Shown: positions 18,627-28,426 of the stretch, in pieces
Numbering within the stretch: the first letter of the stretch is position 1
Layout of the letters: each line of letters opens with the position of its first letter
Origin: Acidobacteriota bacterium
GTDB lineage: Bacteria; Acidobacteriota; UBA6911; RPQK01; DATIPO01
Direction: 5' to 3'
Assembly: GCA_035471785.1 (NCBI GenBank)
Contig: DATIPQ010000146.1
Coordinates: forward strand, 1 to 64,000
DNA length: 64,000 bases
Program-made: the position numbers and the translations under genes
Notes under the pieces: model-generated
What the model saw: the letters and a program-made list of their open reading frames with translations, nothing else
Databases searched by the model: none
Told to the model about the DNA's origin: nothing

Positions 18627-19634
18627 ATGGCACAACACATCCAAATCGAAGTCAACGGGGAACCTCGGGCACTGCCGGCCGGAAAGACGTTGCAAGGCCT
18701 GGTCAAGGAATTGGGCTTGCAGCCGGGACAGGTGGCGGCCGAGGTCAACCGCCGCATCGTACGCCGCAGGGAATGGGAAGGCTGTCTGCTCAAGGACGGC
18801 GACGTGGTGGAGATCGTCCATTTTGTGGGCGGCGGAGAGGAATCATCGAAGATGTCTCAAGATCCATTGATCATCGCGGGACGCGAGTTCAGTTCCCGTC
18901 TCTTCGTGGGGACGGGCAAGTACGAGAATTTTGAAATCATGCGCCGGGCCCATGAGGCCAGCGGATCGCAGGTTGTGACGGTAGCGGTGCGCCGCGTCGA
19001 TCTGAAGATGGGAACGGGCCGTTCGCTGCTCGACTTCATCGACCGCGAGAGAATGCTTATTCTGCCCAACACCGCCGGTTGCTACAGCGCCGAAGAGGCC
19101 GTCCGCTATGCCCGGCTGGGACGCGAGGCGGGACTCTCCAACTGGGTTAAGCTCGAGGTGATCGGCGACGAAAAGACGCTCTTCCCCGACAACGAAGAGT
19201 TGCTCAAGGCTACCGAGATCCTGGTCAAGGAAGATTTCGTCGTGCTCCCCTACACCAACGACGATCCGGTGGTTTGCCGCAAGCTGGAAGACCTGGGAGC
19301 GGCGGCGGTGATGCCCCTGGGGGCGCCCATCGGGTCGGGCATGGGGATCCAGAATCCCAACAATATCCGCATTATTCTGGAGCAGGCGGGCGTACCCGTC
19401 ATCGTGGACGCGGGAGTAGGAACCGCCTCCGACGCCACCCTGGCCATGGAGCTGGGAGTCGACGGAGTGCTCATGAACACCGGCATTGCCGGCGCCCAGG
19501 ATCCGCTTTCCATGGCCCGCGCCATGCGTCTGGCGGTGGAAGCCGGACGCCTGGCCTTCAAGGCGGGACGCATTCCCAAGAAGCTCTACGCCAGCGCCAG
19601 CACCACCCTGGAAGGGATGCTGGCCAAAGGTTGA
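18627..19634 (+). CDS. thiSG: ThiS-ThiG fusion: sulfur carrier and thiazole synthase
   Basis: Makes the thiazole moiety of thiamine. Residues 1-70 are a ThiS ubiquitin-fold carrier ([14 protein letters not shown], then [13 protein letters not shown] with glycines at 68-70). Residues 76-335 are a full ThiG TIM barrel, with the Schiff-base region [10 protein letters not shown] and the phosphate-binding GVGTASDA and [11 protein letters not shown]. ThiS normally needs a free C-terminal Gly-Gly to become a thiocarboxylate; here the glycines are followed in frame by ThiG without a stop. An internal ATG (18852, Met76) has GGAGAGG eleven bases before it and could start separate ThiG. aroB follows after eight bases. 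No TPP riboswitch consensus was seen upstream. Confidence 0.93.
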   Translation: MAQHIQIEVNGEPRALPAGKTLQGLVKELGLQPGQVAAEVNRRIVRRREWEGCLLKDGDVVEIVHFVGGGEESSKMSQDPLIIAGREFSSRLFVGTGKYENFEIMRRAHEASGSQVVTVAVRRVDLKMGTGRSLLDFIDRERMLILPNTAGCYSAEEAVRYARLGREAGLSNWVKLEVIGDEKTLFPDNEELLKATEILVKEDFVVLPYTNDDPVVCRKLEDLGAAAVMPLGAPIGSGMGIQNPNNIRIILEQAGVPVIVDAGVGTASDATLAMELGVDGVLMNTGIAGAQDPLSMARAMRLAVEAGRLAFKAGRIPKKLYASASTTLEGMLAKG

Positions 19635-19642
19635 GTCGCGAT

Positions 19643-20731
19643 ATGCACGAAGTCGGCGTCGAGTTGGGAGAGCGCAGCTACCGCATCCTTATCGGGGAAG
19701 GGCTGCTGGAGCAGGCGGGGCAGGCCTTGGAGAGGGCCGGCATCCGGCCGCCAAGCCTGTTTCTGGTCACCAACTCAAGGGTCGAGGAACTCTACGCAGG
19801 GGCCTTGAAGAAAGGATTGAGTGACCGCTTCCAGCTCAGCACCATTCTCATCCCGGAGGGAGAAACTCACAAGAGCCTGGAAACCTGCCAGCTCATCTGG
19901 ACTCGCCTGATCGAAGAGCGGGCCGACCGGGGCTCGCTGGTGCTGGCCATGGGAGGCGGGGTGACCGGCGACATCGCCGGATTCGCCGCCGCCAGCTATC
20001 TGCGCGGAATCGACTATGTGCACGTTCCCACCACGCTGCTGGCGCAGGTGGACAGTTCGGTGGGGGGCAAGACCGGCGTCAACCATCCCCTGGGCAAGAA
20101 TCTCATCGGAGCCTTTCACCAGCCCCGTCTGGTGCTGATCGATCCGCTCACGCTGAAGACCCTGCCCCGGCGCGATCTCCGCTCGGGACTCTATGAAGTC
20201 ATCAAGTACGGCTTGATCCGCGATCAAGGCTTCTTCGACTTCTTCGCCGACCGGCTGGATGCCCTTCTGGCCCTTGAAAGCGAGCCCCTGCAGCAAGCTG
20301 TTGCCCGAAGCTGCCAGATCAAGGCCGAGGTGTGTTCGCAGGACGAACGCGAAGGTGACTTGCGGCGCATCCTCAACCTGGGCCATACCTTCGGGCACGC
20401 CCTGGAGTCCGCCACTCAGTACCGGCGTCTGACTCACGGAGAAGCCGTGGGTTACGGCCTCAAAGCCGCTGCCGTCCTTTCCCGCGAGTTGGGCCGCATC
20501 GACTCAGGCTCCTGCGCCCGCGTGCTGGAAACCGTTGACCGCATCGGTCCCCGTCCCGCCGTCGACGACATCTCCTTCAAGACCTTGCGCGAGGCCATGC
20601 AGCGCGACAAAAAGCGGGTTTCGGGACGTCTTCACTTCGTCGTTCTCGACCGCATCGGGAAAGCCGCCGTGACATCCGAGGTCACCTCCCGGCAGCTTGA
20701 GAGGTCCTGGCAGGAAGCCGTCGACGGCTAA
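19643..20731 (+). CDS. aroB: 3-Dehydroquinate synthase
   Basis: Second step of the shikimate pathway: converts DAHP to 3-dehydroquinate using NAD and a divalent metal. The 362 residues show the NAD-binding GGGVTGDIAGFAA, the PTTLLAQVDSSVGGKTGVN active-site stretch, the substrate lysine in YEVIKYGLI, and the metal histidines in NLGHTFGHALE and LTHGEAVGYG. ATG at 19643 follows the thiSG stop by eight bases, so thiamine-thiazole and aromatic genes are co-transcribed here. It converges with the DUF3857 protein gene, only three bases between stops. Confidence 0.97.
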   Translation: MHEVGVELGERSYRILIGEGLLEQAGQALERAGIRPPSLFLVTNSRVEELYAGALKKGLSDRFQLSTILIPEGETHKSLETCQLIWTRLIEERADRGSLVLAMGGGVTGDIAGFAAASYLRGIDYVHVPTTLLAQVDSSVGGKTGVNHPLGKNLIGAFHQPRLVLIDPLTLKTLPRRDLRSGLYEVIKYGLIRDQGFFDFFADRLDALLALESEPLQQAVARSCQIKAEVCSQDEREGDLRRILNLGHTFGHALESATQYRRLTHGEAVGYGLKAAAVLSRELGRIDSGSCARVLETVDRIGPRPAVDDISFKTLREAMQRDKKRVSGRLHFVVLDRIGKAAVTSEVTSRQLERSWQEAVDG

Positions 20732-20734
20732 GCC

Positions 20735-23700
20735 TCATTCCGTCGACAGCGCTTGAAGGCGGCGCTGGGCCAACCGATAGGTCGAAACGGCCGAAATCTC
20801 GTCCTCCTGCTCGACTTTGGAATAGTAGTCTCGCGCCACCTGGGGCAGGTCGAGGTGTTCGGCGATCTGTCCCAGAACGAACCAATCACTGGGCGCCAGG
20901 TCCCTGAGAAAATCCTTGTCGCGGGCTTGAAGCAGCAGGCTGTGAGCCTCGCTGACCGCACCCTGGTCGGCGTAGAGGGAGGCCAAGGTGTGCAGGGAGG
21001 CGTAGTTTCCGCCGCCCTGGACCGCTCGTTGACCCCAGTTCAAAGCCTCTTGATCCACCTCTCCCTGCACCAGCTTGAGCCAGGCCAGGTTGTTGAAGTC
21101 GCCGGCCACGGCATCGCCTCTTTCGATGATCTGACGGTGGATGCGCAGCGCCTCCTCGAACTTGCCCTCATGCATGTAGAGAGTGGCGGAGATGCGCAGG
21201 AGATCGGCATCGCGGGGATCGGCCTGGAGCGCCTCCTCGATCAGGGCGTGACCCTCTTCAAAGCGGCCCAGAGCCCTCAGAGCCGCCACTTTGACCCGGC
21301 GTCCCTGATCTTCCTCGTCTCCCGAGTAGGCGTCCTCGGAAAAGGAATCGAGAACTTCCTGCCAGCGCTCGAGCACCGCCAACTGCGCCGTCGCGTATCG
21401 CGACAGGACGTTCCTCTGCTGCGGCGTCCAGGCGTCTTCACGCAACAGTTCCTGCAAGCCTTCCAGCACCCATTCGGAGGGAAGAGGCGGATCTCCGGCC
21501 GCGAGGGCCAAGGCCAAGGCTCTGGCCTGACGCCTGTCGAGATCGTCCTCATCCTCGACCAGCGATCGGACCTTAGAGTCTTTGGGGAGCTCCTCCAGGG
21601 CCCACTTCAACCATTGCTTGGCCACTTCGAATTCCCCTTGTTGGAGGCGGTAAAGGGCTTCCCGGCCCATGGCGTTGATCGGGTCAGTTCCCAACACGAT
21701 CATGTAGGTGTCCTGGTAGCGGCTGACGCAGATGGTGCCCTGTGAGCCCTGAGCTGCCGTCAGATTCTGGAGGCGGAAACCGATCTCGGGATCCCCCCGC
21801 CTGGCGAATTGGGCGAAGGAGACCACGAAGTCGGCTGCAACCTGGGGCAGCGTCTGCATCTGCTTGGCCATCGACTGGATCACTTGCCGGAAGGTGTCAG
21901 TCGTGCCTTTGATGGCTGTTTCGAGCTCCCTGGAAGAAGGCGATATCAGTTGAGCTGCCACATCCTGCTCGAGCTGATCTCTGCGGCTGGCCAGGATGAG
22001 CTTTTTGATCACTGACTCAGGCTCTTGCGGCGGCAGCGCCATGTCCTCGCCGCGCTCCGTGCGGCGCAACCCCTGTACCAGGCCCAGCACGCTTGCCGGC
22101 TCCGCCGAGGCGGTGGCAAGGATGCGGTACATTTCCGCTGCCTCAGGATAGGAACGTATGAGCAGCAGGCGGTTGGCTGCGGTGTGAAAGACCTGCTGCC
22201 TTTCCTCGCTGTTGGGCAGGACGCGCTGCGCCTTGGCGGCGGCGGCGGGGACGCCTTCGATCTTGGCCAGCGCCGTCAGCCAATAGGATCGACCAAGCAG
22301 CGAATCGTCGCCTTCCAGGAGATCTCTCAGCTCTTCAAAGCGGCCCGTCATCAGGTGTCCGATGTAGATGTTGCCGTCGAGAGTGCTGTTGTCGAACTCT
22401 TCTTTCCAGGCCAGGCTCGCCTCTAGAAAAGCCCGGGCGTCCACGCCCTCTCCGAACTGCACCCCCTGCTCGTTGTAGCTCATCAGAATGGGCTCCATGA
22501 CGGTGAGATTGGCGTCGTCAGGGGCCAGCCGGGCCGCCTCGCGGGCTCCATCCAGAGCCTGTGCCAAATCGAATTGTCCCGTCATGTGTCGCCCCACAAG
22601 GTCGTGCTGGAAGACGGTGGAACGGATGGCGTGAACGTGGGCGACGTCGGGGGAAAGCTCGACCGCCTCGGCGATTTCGCGGCGTGCTGCATCTCCCAGC
22701 CCAACTGTGATGAGGGCGTTGGCGACGCGGGCGCGGTGGAGCCCGTTGTCGGGCTGGGCCTCGATCAGGCTCCGAAACTCGGCCAGGGCTTCTTTAACTT
22801 CTCCTCCCGCCAGCAGCGTTTCGCCCCGCTGATGGAATTGCAGGAGCAGTTGGTCCTCCATCTCCTGGAAGCCCTTACGGAACTCGGCCACGTCCTCGGG
22901 CGAGAGACGCCGCTTGTGCAGGCGCAAGGCCACCTGGCCCGTCAGCGTCTGCTCGCCGTCGAGACTGAAAGAGCGGCGGAAGGAGGCCGCTTCGCCCCAT
23001 TGCTCATCCAAGGTGGCAGGCAGTTCAGCCGGTTCGAACCCCGGCGGGATGTGGACGGTGATCCGGACCTCCGCCGAAACAGGAGGATGCAAAACCAACT
23101 CGTCTTGGCGCCCCTCCTCTTTTTCGTCATCTCCGATGCGTCTCAAGCTCATGGGGAGATGGTCGTAAAGTTCGGACAATCCGATCGACACCGCCGCGTC
23201 TTGGCGGGAGGTTACGATAGTGCCCGCCTGGGCCATCTCGAGCTGCAGGCGGAAGGGCTGGGAAAAATCGCGCGGGTCGCTGAACTGGTAGCTGAGGTCC
23301 TGGGAAGCGAATGCGCTTTCGCCATAGCTTTCCAGCATCTCGCGCTCTTCCTCGGCCGAGTAGTCGTCCATCAGTCGGCGCATTTCACTTTCCCGGCTGC
23401 CGCGGTAGACGGTGACCTCCCTGGCCCGCCCTTTGCCCAGATCGCTGAGATGGTATTCGAGGAAGATTTCCTCACGGTTGTCGTCGCCCGAGGAGGCGGG
23501 TGTCTTCACCAGGTCATCGCTTTCGGGCGAGGCGATCAGGGCCCAGCGCCCTTCGTCCGGCGGCGGGAGGTGTCCAGCGCGGGAAAAGGGGTCGGTGGGG
23601 TCGATCCACAGGTCGGCTTCGCCTCCTACGTAGACGATGGCGTGATCGAAACGTCCCAGGCCCGGCAACTCGGGCACCACGTCGAAGTCCGGTCCCGTGC

Positions 23701-24781
23701 GCAGCAAGGCCACCCAGGCCGGGATCTGGTGGCGGCGAAGCTCCGACACCAGCAGAGTGGCCTGATCCTTGCAGTCCCCGTACTGCCGTTCCACGGTCTC
23801 ACGCGGCGTCCAGGGGACGATGGAGGACTCTCCGAACTCGATGCCCGTGTAACGGACCTTGGCGGAGACGGCCTGGCGGATCTGTTCGATCAGTTGGCGC
23901 TGATCGGAAGCCGCCGCTTGCTCGAGCAAAGAATGGGACGGCAGGTCGGCGATTTGCTTTTCAATGATCTGATGATAGGAGCGGGCCAGATCGTGCCAGG
24001 ATTGGCCCGTCGAGAAGACGATGACCGGGTAGCGGGAGTGCTCGGGCGGGAGATAGGGTTCGGGATACTCGACGGGGTCCAGGCTCTCGGCCTCGAAGAG
24101 GAGACGGGTGCGGTCCTCTCCCTCCTGCCGTTCGTCTTTCAACTGGGGAAACTGATACAGGCGGTAGCGCAGCGGGACCTGTTTGGGATAGCTGATCTCC
24201 GCCCGGGCCCGCCTGACCGGATGGTAGGCGTGAAGGTGGATGGAGCGCTGGGTTCCCTGAGCAAAAGCCGGACGCGACTCCGCGACCTCGGTCAGGACTT
24301 CCACGATAGAACCCGGCGCCACGCCCGGCAGGGGCGCCCGCAACACTCTGGAGTCATTGAAGATCTGGGAGCTGTTTTCATGAGCCGGGGTGTCGGCGAT
24401 GGTGGACGGATCGAGCTGCCTCTCAACTCCGTCGGGAGTGATGACGCGTGCCCGGATGGTGGGAGTCTTCTGGTGCCAGGGCTGGTAGCCCGTCTCCACG
24501 ACCGAGAAGACGTCCACCGCACTCTGTTCGAGGACTGCGTAAACCTCGTGCTCGCTTCTCGTGATGCGGCCTTCTTCGTCAAGGGCGGTGGAAAACGAGC
24601 GCAGCAGGTACCAGGCCTTGGAATCGGCCGGAGGATTCAACTGCCTGTAGGCCAGCAGGATCTCCTGAGGCGAGGCCTGGAAAGGCTCTCCTTCCCAGGG
24701 TTGCACCTGGGCCGGGAGCGACTGGCAAAACAGCGCCAGCAGGATCAAGAAGAAGCGAAGATGGATTCGAGTTAGGTACAT
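20735..24781 (-). CDS. Giant DUF3857 / transglutaminase-like / TPR protein, exported
   Basis: A 1348-residue protein with a signal peptide (FFLILLALFCQSLPAQ). The N-terminal DUF3857 domain (about 55-250) precedes a transglutaminase-like core in which the triad is visible: Cys in YGDCKDQA (about 337), His in FDHAIVYV (about 380) and Asp in WIDPTD (about 394). A beta-rich stretch (about 450-650) and many degenerate TPRs fill the rest. The domain order DUF3857-transglutaminase is well known in exported proteins of Bacteroidota and Acidobacteriota, where the role is mostly unknown; peptide-bond cleavage or cross-linking in the envelope is possible. It is a single-gene unit. The 110-base gap to ligD holds only its promoter. 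Confidence 0.9.
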   Translation of the reverse strand: MYLTRIHLRFFLILLALFCQSLPAQVQPWEGEPFQASPQEILLAYRQLNPPADSKAWYLLRSFSTALDEEGRITRSEHEVYAVLEQSAVDVFSVVETGYQPWHQKTPTIRARVITPDGVERQLDPSTIADTPAHENSSQIFNDSRVLRAPLPGVAPGSIVEVLTEVAESRPAFAQGTQRSIHLHAYHPVRRARAEISYPKQVPLRYRLYQFPQLKDERQEGEDRTRLLFEAESLDPVEYPEPYLPPEHSRYPVIVFSTGQSWHDLARSYHQIIEKQIADLPSHSLLEQAAASDQRQLIEQIRQAVSAKVRYTGIEFGESSIVPWTPRETVERQYGDCKDQATLLVSELRRHQIPAWVALLRTGPDFDVVPELPGLGRFDHAIVYVGGEADLWIDPTDPFSRAGHLPPPDEGRWALIASPESDDLVKTPASSGDDNREEIFLEYHLSDLGKGRAREVTVYRGSRESEMRRLMDDYSAEEEREMLESYGESAFASQDLSYQFSDPRDFSQPFRLQLEMAQAGTIVTSRQDAAVSIGLSELYDHLPMSLRRIGDDEKEEGRQDELVLHPPVSAEVRITVHIPPGFEPAELPATLDEQWGEAASFRRSFSLDGEQTLTGQVALRLHKRRLSPEDVAEFRKGFQEMEDQLLLQFHQRGETLLAGGEVKEALAEFRSLIEAQPDNGLHRARVANALITVGLGDAARREIAEAVELSPDVAHVHAIRSTVFQHDLVGRHMTGQFDLAQALDGAREAARLAPDDANLTVMEPILMSYNEQGVQFGEGVDARAFLEASLAWKEEFDNSTLDGNIYIGHLMTGRFEELRDLLEGDDSLLGRSYWLTALAKIEGVPAAAAKAQRVLPNSEERQQVFHTAANRLLLIRSYPEAAEMYRILATASAEPASVLGLVQGLRRTERGEDMALPPQEPESVIKKLILASRRDQLEQDVAAQLISPSSRELETAIKGTTDTFRQVIQSMAKQMQTLPQVAADFVVSFAQFARRGDPEIGFRLQNLTAAQGSQGTICVSRYQDTYMIVLGTDPINAMGREALYRLQQGEFEVAKQWLKWALEELPKDSKVRSLVEDEDDLDRRQARALALALAAGDPPLPSEWVLEGLQELLREDAWTPQQRNVLSRYATAQLAVLERWQEVLDSFSEDAYSGDEEDQGRRVKVAALRALGRFEEGHALIEEALQADPRDADLLRISATLYMHEGKFEEALRIHRQIIERGDAVAGDFNNLAWLKLVQGEVDQEALNWGQRAVQGGGNYASLHTLASLYADQGAVSEAHSLLLQARDKDFLRDLAPSDWFVLGQIAEHLDLPQVARDYYSKVEQEDEISAVSTYRLAQRRLQALSTE

Positions 24782-24891
24782 AAAGACTTTCCAAGCGTGA
24801 GTTCCACACCCGTATCATACAAAATGAGCGCTCCCGAAGAGGTCAACCCCATCAACGTCCTTCATGCCCCATCTCCCTCTCCGTTTACCTG

Positions 24892-27396
24892 TCAGTTGGT
24901 CTGCAAACGTCTAGAGAGGCGCTGCAAGACCTCTCCGAAATCGGGCTGGCTGTGCAGCAGTGGGGAGAGCGGGTCGCCTTCTTCCTTGAGGCGATGGGGG
25001 AGGGAGCGTATGTGATAGTCGGAAAGCTTCAGTCCCGTCTTGACCTCCTCCCAGCGCAGAGGGCAGGAGACTGGAGCGGCCGGCAGCGGGCGGACGGAAA
25101 AGGGCGAGACCAGCAGCTTGCCGTGGCCGTTCTGTCCCGTGTCGAGGTAGACCTTGCCTTGGCGCTTGTCCAATGAGCGGAAGAGGGTGGCGATTTCCCC
25201 ATGCTCCAGCGCCACCACCCGCGACAGCAGTTCGGCCAGGTCGCGCGACTGCTTGTAGGTGCAGAGTCCGGCCAGCGGCACCAGCACGTGCAGTCCGCTG
25301 GAGCCGCTGGTCTTGCAGAAGGCCGGCAGTTCGATCTCCTGGCACAGTTCGTGGAAGGCGCGGGCCAGGGTGACGACGTCCTCGAAGGGAGCGTCCTTGG
25401 GATCCAGATCGATGATGCTCCAGTCGGGATGGGCCAGATTGGCGAAGCGGCTCGACCAAACGTGCAGGGGGATGGTTCCCAGGTTGGCCAGGTAGAGCAG
25501 CGTCTCGGGATTGTCGCAGACAATGTGGTCGATCTCGCGCTCGGCGTGCTGGCTCCAGATGCGCTCGGTGCGCACCCAATCGGGCAGGTAGTCGGGGGCG
25601 TTTTTCTGGAAAAAGTACTTGCCTTCGATGCCGTCGGGATAACGGGTCAGGACCAGCGGACGGTCGGTCAGGTAGGGCATCAGCCAGGGGGCCACCGAGT
25701 GGTAGTAATCGATCAGGTCGCCCTTGCTGTAGCCGTCCTTGGGCCAGAACACTTTTTCGCGGTTGGTGAAAGGGATGCGGCGTTCTTCGGAAGGCGGGGC
25801 GGAGGGCGGCTCTTCCGGGGCGTCCTCGTGCTCGCGCAGGCATTCCTCGGGCTTGACCTCGGGCCGCAGCTTTTCGAAGACCGGCAGGCGCAGGTTTTCG
25901 GCTTCCGTCCATTCGGTGTAGCGGACGCGGCAAACCAGTTGCGGTTCGACCCAGGTGCGCTTGACTTTGGGAACCTGGCCCTGGCAGGGAGGATCTTTTC
26001 GCCGCAGCGGCTCCAGCATGGCCGAGATCTCGTCGATGAGCTTTTGCGAGAAGCCGGTCCCCACCGAGCCTGCGTAGTGGAGCTTGCCGGCCTGAAAGAC
26101 TCCCAGTTCCAGAGAGGCGAATCCCGTGCGGGCGCCCGACTTGGGGTGGACCATGGAAACGATCACGCAGTCCTGGTGGCGCTCGGCACGGATCTTGACC
26201 CAATCGCCGCTGCGTCCCGCCGTGTAAGCCGCCTCGCTTCGCTTGGCGATCAATCCCTCCACACCCAGGGCTTCCACGTGGGAAAAGAGCTCGCGGCCTT
26301 TTTCGGGAATGTGCTGGGCAAAGCGCAGCGGTCCCGCTTTGGGGACCACCATGGCCAGGATCTCCTTGCGCTGCAGGTAGGTGAGCGGACGCAGGTCGAA
26401 GTCCTCGAAGATGAGCAGGTCGAAGAGATAGAGAAGCGCCGGATGCTCCAGGTCAGCCCGCTGGATGTCGGCGCTGCGGTTGAGCATGGCGCGCTTCTGC
26501 AGCCGCTGGAAGCTGGGCCGGGCTTGTTCGTCCAGCACCACGATTTCTCCATCGGCCACCAGCGAGGAGTAGGGCAGTCCGCCCAGCATGCGGGAAACGG
26601 CCGGGTAGATGCGGGTGGCTTCCGAGCCCTTGCGGTATTGAAGACGGCCGCGCGTGCCTTCCTTGAAGGCCAGCAGGCGATATCCGTCGTACTTGAGCTC
26701 GAAGCACCAGCCAGGGTCTGAAAATGGCCGGCCGCCGGGTTCTGCCAGCATCAAGGGGATCTCGCCCAGCTTGGGAAGGCCGCCCTCGATGCGGGGGGCG
26801 CCCCAGCTTTCCAGGCGCTCACGGATGGGCTTGGAGCGCTCGTGCCCTTGCCCCAGCTCTTCCACCGTGATGGCCGAGAAGACCGACTCCTCCGTCCAGC
26901 ACTCGCGCAGCGGATCGCCGGCCAGGGCGTCGCGCTTCTTGAAGAGCAGCCATTCGTTTTGCTTCTCGGCCCGGGGACGGATCAGTTCCCATCCGCCCCG
27001 CATCTTGTAGCCCCTCAGTTCGAAATGCAGCTTGCCCTCCCTCAGCCCCTCGTCGGGATCGTTGAGAGGCGTCCACATGCCCTGATCCCAAACGATCATG
27101 GGGCCGGCCCCGTAGTTCCCTTCCGGGATGACGCCTTCGAAGTCGGCGTAGCCCAGGGGGTGGTCTTCGGTCTGGAAGGCGCCCCGCTTGTCGGCGGGGT
27201 CCGGCGAAGGGCCTTTGGGGACGGCCCAGGAAAGCAGTACGCCTCCCCACTCCAAACGCAGGTCGTAGTGAAGGTTTCGGGCCGAGTGCTTCTGCACCAC
27301 GAAGCGTCCCGCGGGTCCGGCGCCCCCGAAAGGTTCGGGTGTCTGCTCGGGCGAGCGCTTCTCTCGATACTCCTTCAGCTTGTCGTCGGCGGCCAT
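24892..27396 (-). CDS. ligD: ATP-dependent DNA ligase D (phosphoesterase-ligase-polymerase)
   Basis: Multifunctional end-joining enzyme, 834 residues, with all three modules in Pseudomonas-type order. The 3'-phosphoesterase (about 1-185) shows FVVQKHSARNLHYDLRLEW. The ATP-dependent ligase (about 210-520) has its nucleotidyl-accepting lysine in ELKYDGYR (near 236). The primase-like polymerase (about 540-830) shows WSIIDLDPKDAPF and KTSGSSGLHVLVPL. It trims, fills and seals double-strand breaks held by Ku. The ku gene lies 22 bases upstream on the same strand, giving a complete two-component bacterial NHEJ operon. Confidence 0.97.
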   Translation of the reverse strand: MAADDKLKEYREKRSPEQTPEPFGGAGPAGRFVVQKHSARNLHYDLRLEWGGVLLSWAVPKGPSPDPADKRGAFQTEDHPLGYADFEGVIPEGNYGAGPMIVWDQGMWTPLNDPDEGLREGKLHFELRGYKMRGGWELIRPRAEKQNEWLLFKKRDALAGDPLRECWTEESVFSAITVEELGQGHERSKPIRERLESWGAPRIEGGLPKLGEIPLMLAEPGGRPFSDPGWCFELKYDGYRLLAFKEGTRGRLQYRKGSEATRIYPAVSRMLGGLPYSSLVADGEIVVLDEQARPSFQRLQKRAMLNRSADIQRADLEHPALLYLFDLLIFEDFDLRPLTYLQRKEILAMVVPKAGPLRFAQHIPEKGRELFSHVEALGVEGLIAKRSEAAYTAGRSGDWVKIRAERHQDCVIVSMVHPKSGARTGFASLELGVFQAGKLHYAGSVGTGFSQKLIDEISAMLEPLRRKDPPCQGQVPKVKRTWVEPQLVCRVRYTEWTEAENLRLPVFEKLRPEVKPEECLREHEDAPEEPPSAPPSEERRIPFTNREKVFWPKDGYSKGDLIDYYHSVAPWLMPYLTDRPLVLTRYPDGIEGKYFFQKNAPDYLPDWVRTERIWSQHAEREIDHIVCDNPETLLYLANLGTIPLHVWSSRFANLAHPDWSIIDLDPKDAPFEDVVTLARAFHELCQEIELPAFCKTSGSSGLHVLVPLAGLCTYKQSRDLAELLSRVVALEHGEIATLFRSLDKRQGKVYLDTGQNGHGKLLVSPFSVRPLPAAPVSCPLRWEEVKTGLKLSDYHIRSLPHRLKEEGDPLSPLLHSQPDFGEVLQRLSRRLQTN

Positions 27397-27418
27397 GGCT
27401 CAGGTGGGATTATAAGCC

Positions 27419-28267
27419 CTACGACTCGGCGGCCTTCTCTTGGGCTTCTTCTTGAGGCCCCTCCTCAGCCGCCTTGGCTGATTTGCGTTCCTTGTCGTCC
27501 CCGCCCAGACTGGCTTTGAGGGCCGACATGAGGTCGATGATCTGGGCCTGAGGAGCCTCTCCCGCGGTGCTCACGATGTCCTCGCCTTCCACTTTCTTTT
27601 CGATCAGCTCGCGCACCCTCTTAGAGACGGTGTCGCGGTAGTTCTCGGGGTGGAACTCCTCGTGAGAGACCTGGTCGATAAGCTGCATGGCCAAATCGAG
27701 TTCGGGCTCTTTGACCTCGACTTGGGGCAGCGGAATCTCGTCCAGCGCCCGCACTTCTTCCTGGTAGCGCAGGTGCTGCATGACCAGGGCGCCGTCTCCC
27801 ATGCAGCGCACCATCACCAGGTATTCCTTGCCGCGGGCGGCGTAGCGGGCCAGGGCCACCCGTCCGCTTTTTTGCAGGGCCTTGGCCAGCAGCGCGTATG
27901 CCCTTTCCCCTCCCTGATCGGGACTCAGATAGTAGGCCTTGTCGAAATAGACGGGATCGATCTCCTTGGCAGGGATGAATTCGCTGATCTCGATGGTCTT
28001 GTTGGCCTGGGCCTCCAGTTCCCGCAATTCCTCCTGGGTGAAGGTCACGTACTGGTCCTTGGCGAACTCGTAGCCCTTGATGGCGTCCTTGCGCTCCACC
28101 ACGTCGCCTTTGGCGTTGATCAACTGCTGGCGCAGCCGCGTCTTGCTCTCGGGGTCGAGCAGGTTGAAGGACACCGAAGAAGAACTGTCCGAAGAGGTGA
28201 AGATCTTGATCGGAATGGAAACCAGTCCGAAGGAAACCGTCGCCTTGCCCATCGATCGTGTAGCCAT
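27419..28267 (-). CDS. ku: Ku protein, NHEJ DNA-end binding
   Basis: A 282-residue homodimeric DNA-end ring protein that recruits LigD to double-strand breaks. It begins in the usual way (SMGKATVSFGLVSIPIKIF), contains the bridge region and the QVSHEEFHPENYRDTV conserved helix, and ends in a Lys/Glu-rich low-complexity tail (about 245-282), as many bacterial Ku proteins do. It leads the ku-ligD pair and is divergent from the MerR-TPR gene, sharing a 159-base promoter region. Confidence 0.97.
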   Translation of the reverse strand: MATRSMGKATVSFGLVSIPIKIFTSSDSSSSVSFNLLDPESKTRLRQQLINAKGDVVERKDAIKGYEFAKDQYVTFTQEELRELEAQANKTIEISEFIPAKEIDPVYFDKAYYLSPDQGGERAYALLAKALQKSGRVALARYAARGKEYLVMVRCMGDGALVMQHLRYQEEVRALDEIPLPQVEVKEPELDLAMQLIDQVSHEEFHPENYRDTVSKRVRELIEKKVEGEDIVSTAGEAPQAQIIDLMSALKASLGGDDKERKSAKAAEEGPQEEAQEKAAES

Positions 28268-28426
28268 AGCCTGAAAGTCTATCAGAGCCGCAGGCCCGAC
28301 GGGAACAAGCTGAGAGCATGGATTGGGGCCGTGCCGGCCTGCCCGCCGGCGGAAAAAACAGGCCTGGAGAGGGGCTTGCGGCGTCTTTGCATGGCCAAAT
28401 GAGAAGGCCTGTTACAATATGGGGCC

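Noticed and set aside
23025-23045. tRNA T-arm-like GGTTCGAACC
   Set aside because: It lies inside the DUF3857 gene and encodes an ordinary PGFEPA stretch; no acceptor, D or anticodon arms are around it.
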